A DNA stretch of 64,000 nucleotides from Gadus chalcogrammus (GCF_026213295.1 NC_079426.1:20319817-20383816); one strand, 5' to 3'. Positions 14,201 to 24,104 are shown, counted from the first letter of the stretch. The notes: generated by a model from the sequence alone, not told the origin. Numbers and translations are program-made.

Positions 14201-16509
14201 TGTCTGAGTTTCTCAAACACCCTGTACCGCTTTTATCTCTAGAATTGATACATTAGAAAGAAGCCTCTCTAGTCGCCAAGGACATATGTGGCCTGTTGGT
14301 ATGAATGTGTGAATTTTTGTCACAGGGGGTTGGAGTTTGGAGTTGATTTTGATCTAGTAGATTAGGGTAGATTTGGCTGTTGACACAATGGAGGTGAAGT
14401 CTGAGAGGAGGTGAAGGTATTGAGAGATATCGTCAGGGCAGTCTGATCTCACACTGATGATCGCACTGGTCTGGAGTGGAAAGAACAGAGGGAGTCCAAA
14501 GAAGAGGAGAGGGAGGATAGCAGGTTGTTGGAGGCTTCCTCGGTGGGCAGTACAAGGAGAATTGTTTGAGAGATGGTAGTGAAGACAGGACAGTTGAATA
14601 AGTGTGTGTGGAGTAACACAAACTAGCCTTCAGCATAACTTTCTGGTTGCTTAAATTTAAACACGTCTTACAATTGCAAAACGAGATTGACACAGAAAAA
14701 AAACTGAAAACTTCCTAAATAATGTAATGAATCAACAAGAAATATGTTTTCCATCTAAAATTGACATTAAACAGCTGATTAAAATGTGACACTAATTCAT
14801 GTTACATTTGTAACATTAATATTCGTAAATTCATAATACTATTTATTTTGCCTGTTTTCGTCTGCGTCCAGGTATGACTGATCCAGAGATTGTCTCCCAG
14901 GCGTTTCTCTTCATATTTGGCGGTTTTGACACCACCAGTACCACGCTGACTTACATCCTGTACAACCTGGCCTTGAACCCTGACGCTCAGCAAACCCTAC
15001 AGCAAAAGATCGACGTGCACTTTTCAAAAGATGTAATTGGTTTGCTCCAATATTTCTCATGTTTTGGTGCTTGAGAAGTTTACAGTTTACAGTCAGTTTC
15101 ATCATTGGTGAGGATAATAAATGCAACATGTTCCACATGAAAAGGTTAAGTAGTCTTCATAAGACTTGGGGAAGTTACAAATATGAATATATTAATTTCA
15201 TTCCCCTATCGATAAATGTATTTTAGTTGAGTTTCTCTTAGTTTTGAGACTGATGGTACACATGGAATCAAATGGAGTTATGCCTTGTCACCAGCCTAGT
15301 TTATAGTTCTTCTGTTTCACTTCTTTGAAAACCATTTTCTCTATGAACTAGTTATAAAGTGACTCTAAGGATGATCTGCCCCTCAAGGTTGGTGGACTAG
15401 AACCCTGTGGAACTGTCAGTTACAGTTAGTAAGGATGTGATGATATCATTCTGTTTGGCCCTAGAGTCCTGTTTCCTATGAGGACCTGATGAATCTGGAG
15501 TTCCTGGACAATGTGATTTCTGAGTCCATGCGGTTGCTGCCCACTGCCCCTCTAATTGACAGAGTGTGCAAAAAAACCTTCCAAATCAATGGACTCACCA
15601 TCCCTGAAGGGACAGCGGTGGGGGTCCCTTTGTCAAACATTCACCGAGACCCCCGCTTCTGGACTTCCCCTGAGCTCTTCAAACCAGAACGGTATTTAGA
15701 AACTAACCGCCTATGGGATTCTCTATACAAAAGTTTATATGAGATTGATGTATCTCTATCAATTAATTTGCCCTAGTTCGGGATATCTAGGCTAGTTAAC
15801 AATTTGAACTTGATAGCTAACATTAGTTGACATGTATAGTGTGTGTGTATGGTGTGTAATATATTGTCATAGGGTCATACTATATGCCAACAAAAAATAT
15901 TACTATTACCCTAGTTCCCATTCTTAAGGTTGTTAAATGTAGTTCTGCTCAATTATACCAAGCAATTCCTTCATCTGCTGGAATAAAGAAGTGGTCTGAT
16001 GGCTGACAACACGATGTTCCAGCTTTAGTTTGCTATACCTTCCTTCCATTATTTAACAGACACAAAAGCAAACCTGTCAGTAAGTGCTCCTGTGTTTTGT
16101 GTTTCTCAGATTCAGTAAAGACCACGGGGAGGACATCCATCCCTATGCCTACATGCCCTTTGGCCTGGGTCCACGAAACTGTGTGGGGATGCGCTTCGCT
16201 GTGATGGTCATGAAGATGGTTCTGGTGCGCCTTCTGCGGGATCACTACGTGGAGACCTGCAAGGACACCGTTGTAAGACACACTTCTTTCCTGACTGATG
16301 CTGACACCTGGTTGATTGTGGAAACTAGGTCACACCATGTTTCTAATTGCTTCAATATCAACTTGTTGTTGATTTGGATAAAGTATCTGCCATATTTAGA
16401 CATGTTACATTTCTTTCTTTCTTTCTTCCTTCAGGTACCTCTGGAGTTTAATTCGATTTTTCAGCCCAAGGAGCCGATCAAGCTTACGTTTAGTCGAAGG
16501 GAACTGTAA
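2203..16509 (+). CDS. Cytochrome P450 family 3 monooxygenase, 13 exons, complete
   Basis: A microsomal haem-thiolate monooxygenase predicted to oxidise steroids and foreign compounds in the endoplasmic reticulum, using cytochrome P450 reductase. Exons read from splice sites and frame: 2203-2273, 2415-2508, 11189-11241, 11575-11674, 11838-11957, 12089-12174, 12581-12723, 12848-12972, 13139-13220, 14872-15032, 15465-15691, 16110-16272, 16435-16509. The total is 1,500 nt, 499 residues plus stop. All introns are GT-AG and the frame never breaks. Exons of 71, 94, 53, 100, 161, 227 and 163 nt match mammalian CYP3A. Landmarks are an N-terminal membrane anchor (residues 1-24), the WKRIR C-helix motif, I-helix GGFDTTS (308-314), ESMR (365-368), PERF (419-422) and the haem loop [10 protein letters not shown] with Cys445. 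Intron 2 is 8.7 kb of transposons. The family call is secure; the subfamily (3A, 3B, 3C or 3D) is not, so no symbol is given. Confidence 0.95.
2523..2930 (-). mobile_element. Rex1-like LINE 3' end, in CYP3 intron 2
   Basis: The - strand encodes the C-terminal tail of a LINE reverse transcriptase, with [12 protein letters not shown] and [18 protein letters not shown] followed by a stop after HLLNSS. The same tail is seen in the longer LINE at 30996-34180 (DPSHPGHKMFNLLPSGRRY), so the two belong to one family. The 3' end is towards 2523 and shows AATAAAG-like sequence and a repeated aaattc tail. A (caaacaaaaa)-rich stretch lies at 2625-2672. It is heavily 5'-truncated, as is normal for LINE copies. 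Confidence 0.75.
2931..3538. other. Intron 2 spacer without recognised feature
   Basis: It starts with a short (att)n run at 2930-2946. I see no coding region, terminal repeats or RNA gene here. Confidence 0.5.
3539..4441. mobile_element. hAT-type element in intron 2
   Basis: The ends TAGTGCTGTCA and TATTGCTGTCA (the latter read on the other strand) are inverted repeats. The flanks carry an exact 8-bp duplication, gttttttc, at 3531-3538 and 4442-4449. Subterminal sequences on both sides are rich in ttaa/gattaat, as in known fish elements of this type. There is no transposase. A long hairpin sits inside at 3920-4051. Confidence 0.88.
3920..4051. repeat. Long hairpin inside the hAT-type element
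   Basis: The left arm at about 3940-3974 (beginning gggcaataaacagtttgata) is repeated as an exact inverted copy at about 3997-4031, with a loop of about 22 bases. After a short mismatched stretch the pairing resumes, with ggaataatcac at 3920-3930 against gtgattattcc at 4041-4051. It could form a stem of more than 40 bp. It may be a separate foldback insertion, because this stretch is GC-richer than the AT-rich host element. Confidence 0.8.
4459..4750. repeat. Tandem repeat, about 83-97 bp units, 3 copies
   Basis: Units begin at agccca (4473, 4565, 4648, with a fourth start at 4745), giving spacings of 92, 83 and 97. Each contains gattgacaggt, then tgacacgcccccttc. Each junction carries a short inverted repeat, gggct facing agccc, across 10-14 bases, so the array is punctuated by small hairpins. 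No coding capacity. Confidence 0.8.
5019..5397. mobile_element. MITE with CCCTGCGTTCACACC ends, TCA duplication
   Basis: The terminal repeats CCCTGCGTTCACACCAAAAG (left) and its complement (right) are near perfect. Both flanks are tca (5016-5018 and 5398-5400). The inside is built from repeats of ttttgcggcgcgtcaaa in both orientations, giving strong self-complementarity. No protein is encoded; ORFs read through here are repeat artefacts. A 3-bp duplication fits PIF/Harbinger-like MITEs. Confidence 0.8.
5451..5560. repeat. End of an interspersed repeat (GGCGTCGATTACGGGG family)
   Basis: The stretch beginning cataggcgtcgattacgggg, followed by a g-run, acatgtcc, and then a Gtccccaccag segment, recurs in altered form at 20486-20580 and 39692-39790. 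A possible opposite end with gtccccaccacttct and tgacgccctt lies near 7885-7920. If these belong together, the element is about 2.5 kb and has itself been invaded. The superfamily is not recognised. Confidence 0.45.
5905..6160. repeat. Relative of the 5019-5397 MITE, with short direct repeats
   Basis: The sequence gttgaacgctgattggctgt occurs at 5901-5920 and 5952-5971. From about 5985 to 6150 the sequence has tgtcgcgccacaaat in both orientations, then ttggtgtgaacgca near 6136-6149. This mirrors the internal and terminal plan of the 5019-5397 element. It looks like a decayed cousin with one clear end. Confidence 0.5.
6161..7020. other. Intron 2 stretch without recognised feature
   Basis: ORFs up to about 117 codons can be read here, but they show no family resemblance and no coding-like composition. 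I see no terminal repeats or RNA gene. Confidence 0.4.
7021..7790. repeat. Probable MITE rich in ATTCGAAT
   Basis: Both edges carry repeated gaatattcgaatact-type sequence: gcgaatattcgaatactcg near 7079-7097 and agtattcgaatattcgaata near 7752-7771. Such symmetric AT-rich edges are common in fish hAT-type MITEs that begin near gggctgg. I could not define exact ends or a target duplication. Confidence 0.4.
8041..8820 (+). pseudogene. hAT transposase remnant, interrupted by a TTAA element
   Basis: The + strand reads through [18 protein letters not shown] and [16 protein letters not shown], then stops at the TTAA element. It resumes after 8680 in the same frame with [19 protein letters not shown]. 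The second piece holds the [11 protein letters not shown] motif of hAT transposases related to vertebrate ZNF862. Two in-frame stops (at codons near 8155 and 8714) show that it is dead. Only the central part of a transposase of this type is present; the N-terminal zinc finger and C-terminal dimerisation domain are missing. Assignment rests on my recognition of the motifs. Confidence 0.55.
8231..8676. mobile_element. TTAA-flanked MITE with long inverted ends
   Basis: It is bounded by TTAA at 8227-8230 and 8677-8680. The arms of about 75 bp are near-perfect inverted copies, starting agcggacctattatgctttt on the left and ending with the complement of aggggacctattatgttttt on the right. TTAA target choice points to the piggyBac or Kolobok groups. 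It lies inside the reading frame of a dead hAT transposase. Confidence 0.85.
9290..9920 (-). pseudogene. Tc1-like transposase fragment
   Basis: On the - strand the helix-turn-helix part of a Tc1/mariner transposase is readable: [14 protein letters not shown] followed by [10 protein letters not shown], then stops. Upstream in the same orientation (towards 9920) is non-coding sequence that I recognise as widely repeated in fish genomes, ending near ggggttgt at about 9911-9918. The catalytic DDE part is absent. It lies in CYP3 intron 2, antisense to the gene. Confidence 0.6.
9921..10145. other. Intron 2 spacer without recognised feature
   Basis: There are no coding regions or terminal repeats that I can support. 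Confidence 0.4.
10146..11051. repeat. Probable inverted-repeat element at the end of intron 2
   Basis: The left edge has ttccggaagt, then aaaatcccattaattttc. The right edge has gaaaaattaatgggaaattt, then acttccggaa at 11041-11050, giving about 30 bp of imperfect inverted repeat. Inside, aaccgttggaacacacaaga repeats a phrase from about 5645. No target duplication is clear and no protein is encoded. Its right end is about 137 bp before exon 3. Confidence 0.45.
13825..14695. repeat. Intron 9 segment missing from the partial CYP3 copy
   Basis: Sequence either side of this block matches the second copy at 60.5-61.1 kb closely. There the two sides are almost joined (near 60980-61000). The block starts in a poly-T run and holds a direct repeat of ctctgtttggctaagcat near 14060 and 14088. 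It is either an insertion into this gene after duplication or a deletion in the copy. I do not recognise the sequence. Confidence 0.5.
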
Positions 16510-16685
16510 TCCTCCATCCACGATAAAATCTGCCCAACAATTCTACCTCTTATCTTAATTTTATCTAAAAAATACTAAATATGAATTTGTGATTGTTCGA
16601 CTTAATTTTCACTTCTTTTATCTTATCGATTATATTGGACTTCTTATTGAAGTCCAATAGACAAGGACTGCGCTGCAACTATATA

Positions 16686-16691
16686 AATAAA
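16686..16691 (+). promoter_or_regulatory. Polyadenylation signal AATAAA for CYP3
   Basis: This canonical hexamer lies 177 bp after the CYP3 stop codon. It is the first AATAAA downstream on the coding strand. It predicts a short 3'UTR of about 200 nt. Confidence 0.65.
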
Positions 16692-16709
16692 GGCTTGGTG
16701 TTTCTTATG

Positions 16710-18638
16710 ATGCAATTAACACTGAGTTAAGATAAGGAAAACAGTACTAACGGATTTTATAACACATTTGAAGAGAGACATCATTTAATTTCGTTGTGCT
16801 TTTGCACATATTAATTGGCTTTCATTTTGATCATGTTGCATAGCTTTACCACCTTTCTATATTGGAATAGTTTGCATGCTATCCACTGTTTTTTGTTCAA
16901 GACCAGTTGGAAAGATACGTTTATTTTACAATCCCATTAATTTTTTGGAGTCTAAAACATATATGCAGTATAATTGATTGTTTAAACCATGTGTGTACAT
17001 AAATTATGTATTTTAATTTGAATAAGTGGTAAATCATTAGTAACCGAAAATGCACACAGCCGGATAAAAACATGTTTCCCTTGCTCTTGAGTTGTGTCAA
17101 AGCCTGTATGACTCAGCAGTAAGGACTGTAATCTTACATGCAGATAATGGGAAATGACAAAACACATGATACAAAGTGTGTGCCAAAGTGTGACCCTACA
17201 GATCTGAACTGCATTAAACTATTATTAACACTGTACCAAAAATGTATCATGTGTGTTTGCTGATATTTGTGTGACTGAAAGAAACGGTGATGAGATTCTC
17301 AAATTCGTGTCATGTCGTGTCACACATCACGTTCTGCGATCTGACCTGAAGAGCTATTGGAGCTGTACCCCAGTAAATGTCCACTAGATAGATCAAGATA
17401 AGAAAAATAGAAACTGGAATTTTGGCTACATTGAGTGTGTAAACTAAATATGTCGTATAATCGTCTAAACCACGGTGGTGACATAATTTAAAACCAGACG
17501 AACAGCTCTCGAGACATTGAACTTCGCAGAGGTCACTTTGGTCTTGCATTAGTGCTTTATGACGCTTTTTATACCACAAATGTCGAGATCATGACATGCA
17601 CACAGACTCATTGAAAACTGCCATTAGTCTGGAATAGAGCATGGAAACCCGACCCAAGCCCGACGGTACCCGACGGGCCGGGTCGGGTTCGGACAAATAT
17701 TTAGAAATTATGGTCGCGTTTGGGTCAGGCTCTGTCACATCTGCGCAATAAGGCGTTGGCATGGTGTTGCTTTTGTGTTGATGTTCATTTTACTTTGGTG
17801 TTGACGTTAATTTTACTCTTGCGTCATTTTGTGGAATTTATCGTTATCGTGGCCTTTTTTGTGGGCCTATGTGAATTTCAATTGGTTATGATTCTGCGCA
17901 ACAAGCGTGTGTTGACAGCGAGCCCAAGAGTGTTTAACGTGTGCTTGTTGCGCTCATCTCAACAAAGGCGTGCTTTCATACACACAAACGTAAACGTTTC
18001 ATTAGTAAAAATGCGGCCTGTTCAGGCTCTAGTATGGAACCTACTTTCAGTTTCGATTTCCGAAGGGCGTCACCAACGGGCGCAGAGCAAAAAACCTCTG
18101 GACGGGATTGGAAAGACCTACAACCAATCAGCAACGAAAAGGGTGACGTAGAACTGAGCGATAAAAAAACCAACTGATTTATTCTCGACAAAATGTGCAG
18201 TCGTCTGTTCTTCTTTTAGTGGAAATATCCCGTCCAGTTAGGTTAATACTGTCTAGATAGTGTTATTAACAGACCGTTCTACATCTGCTGCAGCCATCAT
18301 TGTTGTTGAAAATGCCTGTACAGCTCAGCGTATTTATCCTACCTCATGTAAGACACACGGTTGTGATTGGTCTGTATATTTTGTACCGAGCAGAAATCTT
18401 TTTGCTCATAATGTTATTTAATTTGTTAATAATATACCCCTATATTATGTGGATTACGACCTATTTTTGTAGCCAACTTTATCGTACACCGATGTGATTG
18501 GTTGTTTAATTTGTTTCTGTATAGAAGTGCAAGCAAGCACAAGCTAAGCACATGCCATGGCTGCTGATGATGTACCGAGCTGTGAAGAAATTAATAAACA
18601 GAAAAAGGAAGAGATGTAAGACGTGATTCTTTATCAAC
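16710..18638. other. Intergenic region, no gene recognised
   Basis: Near 17650-17690 there is a short GC-rich stretch of repeated cccgac and gggtcggg, resembling the ends of the hAT-type element at 25206-25827, but no partner end or duplication was found. ORFs at 17310-17579 (-) and 17720-18151 (+) show no family resemblance. The 5' LTR of the copia element that follows may lie between about 18240 and 18600, but I cannot delimit it. Confidence 0.4.
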
Positions 18639-20485
18639 ATGACAGATGAATATGAATGCGCAACAGGTTATGGGCCCAGGTATTATACAAGAGGAGGAAG
18701 ATGGCAAAGGTTAGTCTTCAACGGAGATGAAAATAACTTTGAACTGTCGGAAGTGAGGTTTCTCGGCCACATGCGGATGCTCGGCTTGAAGGACACAATA
18801 CTCTGAACGGATGATCCAGATCCAGAAAAGAACGAAGAATGCTACGCAGAACTAATTAAATTCCTGGATGATAAAAGCCTATTGTTGGTGATGAGAGAGG
18901 CGGCTGATGACGGCAGTAAAGCCTTGCAAATATTAAGGAGCCATTACGCCAGTCAGGATAAGCCCAGAATTTTTGCCCTATACACAGAACTAACTTCATT
19001 AAAAAAGGAGTCGGGAGAAACTGTGACAGACTACATCATCCGAGCTGAAAAGACAGTCACTTCGCTAAGAAATGCAAAAGAGGTGATAATAGCCATGATT
19101 CTGAAGGGACTTCCAGAATCATATAAACCGTTCGCCATTCATATGACGCAGAGCAGCGAGGAATTAACGTTTATCCAGTTTAAAAGTAAACTACGAAGCT
19201 GTGAAGAGACAGAAAAGTTTGACACTAAAGCAAAATCGGACAATGTAATGAAAGCAGACATGTCGTCTATCGTTTGCTATGGATGTGGAAACCGTGGCCA
19301 TATGTAGAAAGAGTGCCGCCAAAGAAGTGCGCCAAAATGGTGCAACTACCACAGAAGCTCCACACACAGTGACGAGACATGCAGGAGAAAAACAAATCAC
19401 AAAGATGATGTCAAACAAATCGCGGATGGACAAAAAGACCAAGAGGAAGAACAAACATTCGTATTCAAGGTCAGTCAAAAATTCCTCCCGGACAATATTA
19501 AAAGTAACAGACTAATGGTAGATTGTGGAGCAACATCACAAATCATCACTGAGGAAGACGCATTTGCAAAATTTGACGAGACTTTTAATCCAGCTGATGG
19601 AACCAGGATGAACAACGTGGCATTGAAAAGAGGGGACGCAGAGGTGTGTTTGCAGGACAGAGAAGGAAGATGCAGCAAGGTCACACTGAAGAAGGCCTTA
19701 TTCATTCCGTCATATCCACAGGACATATTCTCTGTGAAAGCAGCTACTACTAATGGAGCCACGGTGACATTCCAAGAGGGACGGGATGAACTGATTCACA
19801 AAGATGGGACTGTTTTCCCCATAGAGGTGCACGAGAGACTGTACTACTTGAAAATGGTAAATAACAAACGATGTGTTACAAATTCAGTTAATGATATGAT
19901 GTCCACTGACATAGTGAGTTTATCTTGTGATGTCAAAACATGGCAGGAGATTTTGGGACACTGCAATATTAATGATGTGTTAAAATCAACAAATGTGCTA
20001 GGGTATGAAGATCACAGGTAACACCAAGATAGACTGCAATGTGTGCACTGAGGGAAAATTCAGCCAAAGCAAAAATAAGAGAGCCGGTGCAAAAGCTAGT
20101 GCGCCCCTGGAGCTGGTACATACAGACTTAGCAGGCCCCATTGAACCAACTTCCCGAGATGGATATCTCGGGAAGTTGAACAGAGATGCTATTTCATTCA
20201 CAGATGATTTTTCACGAGCTGTGTCAGTTTACTTCCTTAAAACCAAAAGTGACACGACCCTATTTACAAAGAAATTCCTTGCAGACAGTGCGCCATATGG
20301 CAGGGTCAAGTGTATAAGATCAGATAATGGCACTGAATACACAAGCGATATTTTTCGGTCACTGTTAAGGGAAAAGGGTATAAGACATGAAACGTCATCC
20401 CCATACTCTCCCCACCAAAACGGTACAGCCGAGAGACAGTGGAGAACCCTGTTTGAGATGGGGAGATGTCTCTTATTAGAGAAAG
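18639..20485 (+). pseudogene. Ty1/copia retrotransposon gag-protease-integrase, broken
   Basis: This is the 5' half of a copia-type polyprotein. Gag begins at ATG 18639 and contains a UBN2-like core and a zinc knuckle, CYGCGNRGHM, whose next codon is a TAG stop (19306-19308) just before KEC. The protease active-site motif is VDCGAT at about 19518. The pre-integrase part has a CNVC pair at about 20038. The integrase core carries VHTDLAGP, SDNGTEY and a Glu in NGTAERQ, the three DDE positions. Defects are a TGA near 18805, the knuckle stop, and a frameshift near 20010-20020. Reverse transcriptase and RNase H are missing because another repeat begins at 20486. The element is dead. Confidence 0.85.
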
Positions 20486-20580
20486 GCATAGGCGTTGATT
20501 ACGCCGGGGACGTCGGGGACGCGTCCCCACCAGATTTCGTCAAGATTAATTTTGTACCCACCACTTGTAAAAAATAAAAT
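20486..20580. repeat. Second end of the GGCGTYGATTACG repeat family
   Basis: It begins cataggcgttgattacgccg and continues with gtccccaccag and cccaccacttgt, in parallel with 5451-5560. It cuts the copia element off inside its integrase. No opposite end is identified before the LTR at 20705. Confidence 0.45.
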
Positions 20581-20704
20581 AAAAAAATAAAATAAAAATC
20601 GAGTTGAATTATTATGGATTGCTACACGGGTCTGCACAATGCTGTGGAACGCTTCGTTAACTTGCATGGACTCTTCATAACTTCCGGTGGTGAATGCTAG
20701 GTAT

Positions 20705-21053
20705 TGTGACGACCCCACCACTCCACTAGGGGCCTCTGTGTTCTTTGCTGCTTTGCTCTCCCTTTGCAGGTTCCAGGTCGTGGGAGGGTCATCTTCTTGA
20801 TGAGACACCTGGGCTGGTGTGGTGCTATATAAGGCTCGCCCTTCTGCAGATCTGGGCTGGCTCTTGCTGATGCAGCCATTGCTTTTGTTCTATTTGTTTG
20901 ACACACATTCACACACATGCTTACACTACTGATTACTGACATTTATATATATGTTCGGTTGTTTATGGTCTTGTTTTGGGAATAAATGTAAGATAATTTC
21001 ACTCTTTAGTCTGGTCTCCCATCTTTGCCACAGTCAAGAGCCGGGCTGTGACA
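20705..21053 (+). mobile_element. Probable solo LTR
   Basis: The 349-bp segment starts TGTGACGACC and ends GGCTGTGACA, giving the TG...CA ends of an LTR. It has a TATA-like box (ctatataagg, 20825-20834) and an AATAAA hexamer (about 20981) in the right order for U3-R-U5. No internal retroelement sequence abuts it. The flanks gtat and gcat are similar but not identical, so a target duplication is not proven. Confidence 0.55.
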
Positions 21054-21312
21054 GCATAAATTGAGTGTCAAGGAAAACAAAGGACTTTTTGCCTATGACG
21101 TCTTTGGTATCACTCCTCAAGTAGTCCGGTAACTTTTCAACCCTGCGTCTTCGGTTGCTAAGCGACGTCAACGTCTTTGGTGGACTATTTCTCTGCTGAT
21201 CAACACTACGAATGCTGGTAACAAATAAATTGTAACAAGCCACACCATGTGAAGTCATTTTTTTCGTTTTGGCATGTAGACGTGTAATAAGCGGGATGAT
21301 GTATAGAACGTC
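21054..21312. repeat. Repeat copy inverted relative to 26360-26560
   Basis: Shared phrases include ggttgctaagcgac, ctactgatcaacgctacgaat-like sequence, and the edge cgtgtaataag next to a gggat-atgtatagaa stretch. The copy at 26360-26560 is in the opposite orientation. Several hundred bases are shared but diverged. The family is not recognised. Confidence 0.5.
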
Positions 21313-21762
21313 ACCGGTCGAAATTAAAGGGCAACTTCACCCATTTCACTTAAGCTTTGTATCGTTAGAAACCCACTCATATTTTTGAATGGTCGAGCAT
21401 CATTCCCTTATTTTCTGCAGAGACTGGAGAGATCCGTATCGATCTCCAACACTTCCTGTTTACAATGACGCAATATGACTTTTTTTGCTTACAAGAAAAT
21501 AGGAAGTGTAAGAGGGGATGATTCTCGTAAGACTACAACCACTAGTCCCACCCCTCACTAAGGCCCACTGACGCTACAGACCTATTAGAGCAGTGCCAGT
21601 GGGCGGGACTTCACCAGCAGAAACTAACATCCACAGCGTCTAAAGCTAAGCTAACAGAGGCTGTTGATAAAACTGAAGTACAATGGCGGAGGGTACTGGA
21701 TCTGACATAGAAGATGGCACCATGCAAAAGTTCACCATTTCGAAAGAAATACAAACAAGGAC
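21313..21762. other. Repeat-rich spacer without recognised feature
   Basis: It contains ttaaagggcaacttcaccca near 21325, the kind of start used by TTAA-flanked fish MITEs, but no matching right end was found. No coding region. Confidence 0.3.
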
Positions 21763-21783
21763 TACCGTATTTTCCGCACTATA

Positions 21784-22358
21784 AAGCCCAATTCAGACCA
21801 AAGATTCACCTTGCAACGGCTTTCAACGAGGCGGTTTTAGAACGTGGCAGGGGCGGTCGTTGCAAGGAGTCGCAAGGAGTCGCCAGAGATTGAACATGTC
21901 AAATCGCAAGGTCCAGTTTTAGAACGCAGCGATTTAACTATTTCTCTTCAGCCAATCACAGCACAGAACAACTTGTGCGTCACAGCCTTACTCTGTCCCG
22001 GTACCGTACTGTCCACTCCAGCATAAAAATATCAGATTGAAATATCCGATATCCGGTGAATGACAAAACACAGTAACTATAGCCTACTCTCAAGCAAAAT
22101 AAAAATAAAAATAATCGCAAACCTAACTAATCGCAAACCTAACTAATCCAACCTAACCTACGCAAATGATGCTGTTGCGGCTCTCAGCTGTGCCAGAGCG
22201 TTCACAGTTGCTAGGGAAACCACCTAGCGTCGCAGCCCGTTGCAGCACTTTGCAGCCAGGGTGAACGGCCCAGTTTTAGAACGTCGCAGCCCGTCTCGTC
22301 GCAAGGAGTTGCGAGTTGCAAGCCGTTGCAAGGTGAATCTTTGGTCTGAACTGGGCTT
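21784..22358. mobile_element. MITE nested in the Tigger-like element, TA duplication
   Basis: The terminal repeats AAGCCCAATTCAGACCAAAG and AAGCCCAGTTCAGACCAAAG (the latter complemented) extend to about 38 bp. TA flanks both sides (21782-21783, 22359-22360), and the host element's cactata|ggcgcacc is rejoined across it. The inside repeats cgcaaggagt and ttttagaacg in both orientations. No coding capacity. Confidence 0.8.
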
Positions 22359-22775
22359 TAGGCGCACCAGATTATAAGGCGCACCTTCAATGAATGGCCT
22401 ATTTTAGAACTGTTTTCATATATAGGGCGCACCGGATTATAAGGCGCATAGAATAGAAGATACTGCAGTCAAACGTTTGACTGGGGTTGCGTTATGCATC
22501 GACTAGATGGAGCTATGCTAAAGGGAATGTCAACAAAACAATCAGATAAAGTCAAACTTTATTAAGCGTTCTGACAACTCCGTTCAATCCCATGGTAACG
22601 ATGTTCAAACGTTAATGTGCATATTAATATCTCCCAGCCTTGTTCAGTTGTAAACACGTAAAAGAAACACAGTCTGATACCGCTAATTCAAACTTTAGTG
22701 CATAACTCAACATTGTTCAGTTACGTATAACACGTAAAGCTCACTTTCTCAGTTCATTCCCCGTCCACGAATCCC

Positions 22776-23060
22776 TCATTCTTCTTCTTCAGTGTCCGAA
22801 TTGAACAGTTGGGCGATTACGGCATCCAACCCCGGCTCCCTCTCGTCATTATCCGAGTCAGTGTCGCTGCTGTTGCCTGGCAGTTCAGTGATTATTCCTG
22901 CCTTCGTGAAAGCTTGGACCACAGTTGAGACTGTTATATCAGCCCAGGCATCCAAGATCCATTGGCAGATAGTGGCGTAAGTCGCCCGGTGCTGTCTCCC
23001 CGTCTTGGTGAACGTGTGTTCGCCTTCTAAGGCCCCGTCCACACGAAGCCGATTTTTTTG
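22776..23060 (-). pseudogene. POGK/Tigger-like transposase C-terminus
   Basis: The - strand reads GEHTFTKTGRQHRATYATIC, then a Q-W-(I/L)-D-A-W segment, AFTKAGII and an acidic tail with SDTDSDND and FNSDTEEEE. This arrangement is the end of pogo-type (POGK-like) transposases, just after the DDE core. The first residues of the open frame come from the neighbouring insertion at 23031, so only residues from GEHTF on are transposase. Everything upstream, including the catalytic core, is lost. Confidence 0.65.
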
Positions 23061-23222
23061 GTGAAACCGCATAAGTCTTGTCCGTTCGGCCGTCCAGACG
23101 GAGCCGGCGAATCCGGTGCCCGAAACCGCACATTTCTGAAACCACCCTCAGAGGTGGTTTCAAATCTATCCGGACCTATGCAGTTTCGTGTTAGGATTCG
23201 TGTGGACGTCTGTGATGCTTGA
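23031..23222. mobile_element. Small MITE nested in the Tigger-like element
   Basis: GGCCCCGTCCACACGAAGCC on the left faces GACGTCCACACGAATCC read from the right edge, an imperfect inverted repeat. Internal phrases such as gaaaccgca also recur inverted. It cuts the transposase reading frame. Exact ends and target duplication are unclear. Confidence 0.45.
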
Positions 23223-23573
23223 TGGCAGTGGCTCCCCACCAGCTGGGGGACGTCAGAGTTGCGTTGAATTTTTTATTTATTATTTTATTTGTATTCTTTT
23301 TGTAGCTTTAAATAAAGCCCCTTGATAAATGTAATTACTAAGTGTACATTAAATAGTATTTCTGCTCAATTTAAAAGGTTGAGTCTCCTCGTGACTGAAT
23401 GTTTGTATACAGCGCGCAGGCTTGATGCGCTCCACTTTTTTCTGTAGAGAACCAGCGCCTGGAATATTTACTACAGCGTTTCTACAGCTCGATGCGGTTT
23501 CGAAATGACTGGCTTTACGGAGTGCGCCTTATAGTCTTTACGAAGTGCGCCTTACAGTGCGTAAAATACGGTA

Positions 23574-24104
23574 ATTCACTGAGTTCACCAACTAATACCC
23601 CTCACTAGAAATGTTGTGTGAAATGATTTTCAAGCAGTCTTGCAATATCATCTTGGTAGATGGAACAGCGAGGTGTCCGATAGGCGGAGATCTAGATCAG
23701 CGGGAGTGGCCAGCGAAGCTGTGCATCGTGGTGCATGGTGGGAGTTGTTGTCTTCAATCCACAAGCACCAAAAAGTCACTTTCTGCCTTTTCTCAGTCAA
23801 GACGGCACCAAATTAGAATTTTATTTTATTATTTGACTACATATAGGACCCAATTTCAATACATATTCATGAAACTGGAATATGTATTTAAGAAACTGGA
23901 ATATGGAACATGTTGGCATCAAACTTGCATCTGTGTCAATGATAGCATCGCCACGTCATGGACACAGGCTGATAACACCCAAGCGGAGGGAGCCCCAGCC
24001 CCCCCCCCTGTACTGATAGTAGTCCTGAGTATTACTGAGACAAAAAAGGGTTCAGCCGTAGACAAAGTATAAAGGACGTTTCACATAATCTGCTGAACCC
24101 AAGG
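23574..24104. other. Spacer before the L2-like LINE
   Basis: The last hundred bases (from about 24000) probably belong to the LINE's 5' part. I see nothing else here that I can support. Confidence 0.3.

Larger units (their letters stand above)
21765..23571 (-). mobile_element. Tigger/pogo-like DNA transposon, decayed
   Basis: The ends CCGTATTTTCCGCACTATA and CCGTATTTTACGCACTG (the latter on the other strand) are inverted repeats flanked by TA. Subterminal phrases such as ataaggcgcacc recur at both ends. The - strand encodes a C-terminal transposase tail at 22776-23060. Two smaller elements lie inside (21784-22358 and about 23031-23222). TA duplication plus the transposase tail indicate the pogo/Tigger group. 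Confidence 0.7.

Noticed and set aside
17720..18177. Possible host gene downstream of CYP3
   Set aside because: Two overlapping frames of 143 and 78 codons, no recognised domain, no splice context and no codon signal.
23611..24072. 153-codon ORF before the L2-like LINE
   Set aside because: No family resemblance; composition and position fit unselected repeat-derived sequence.
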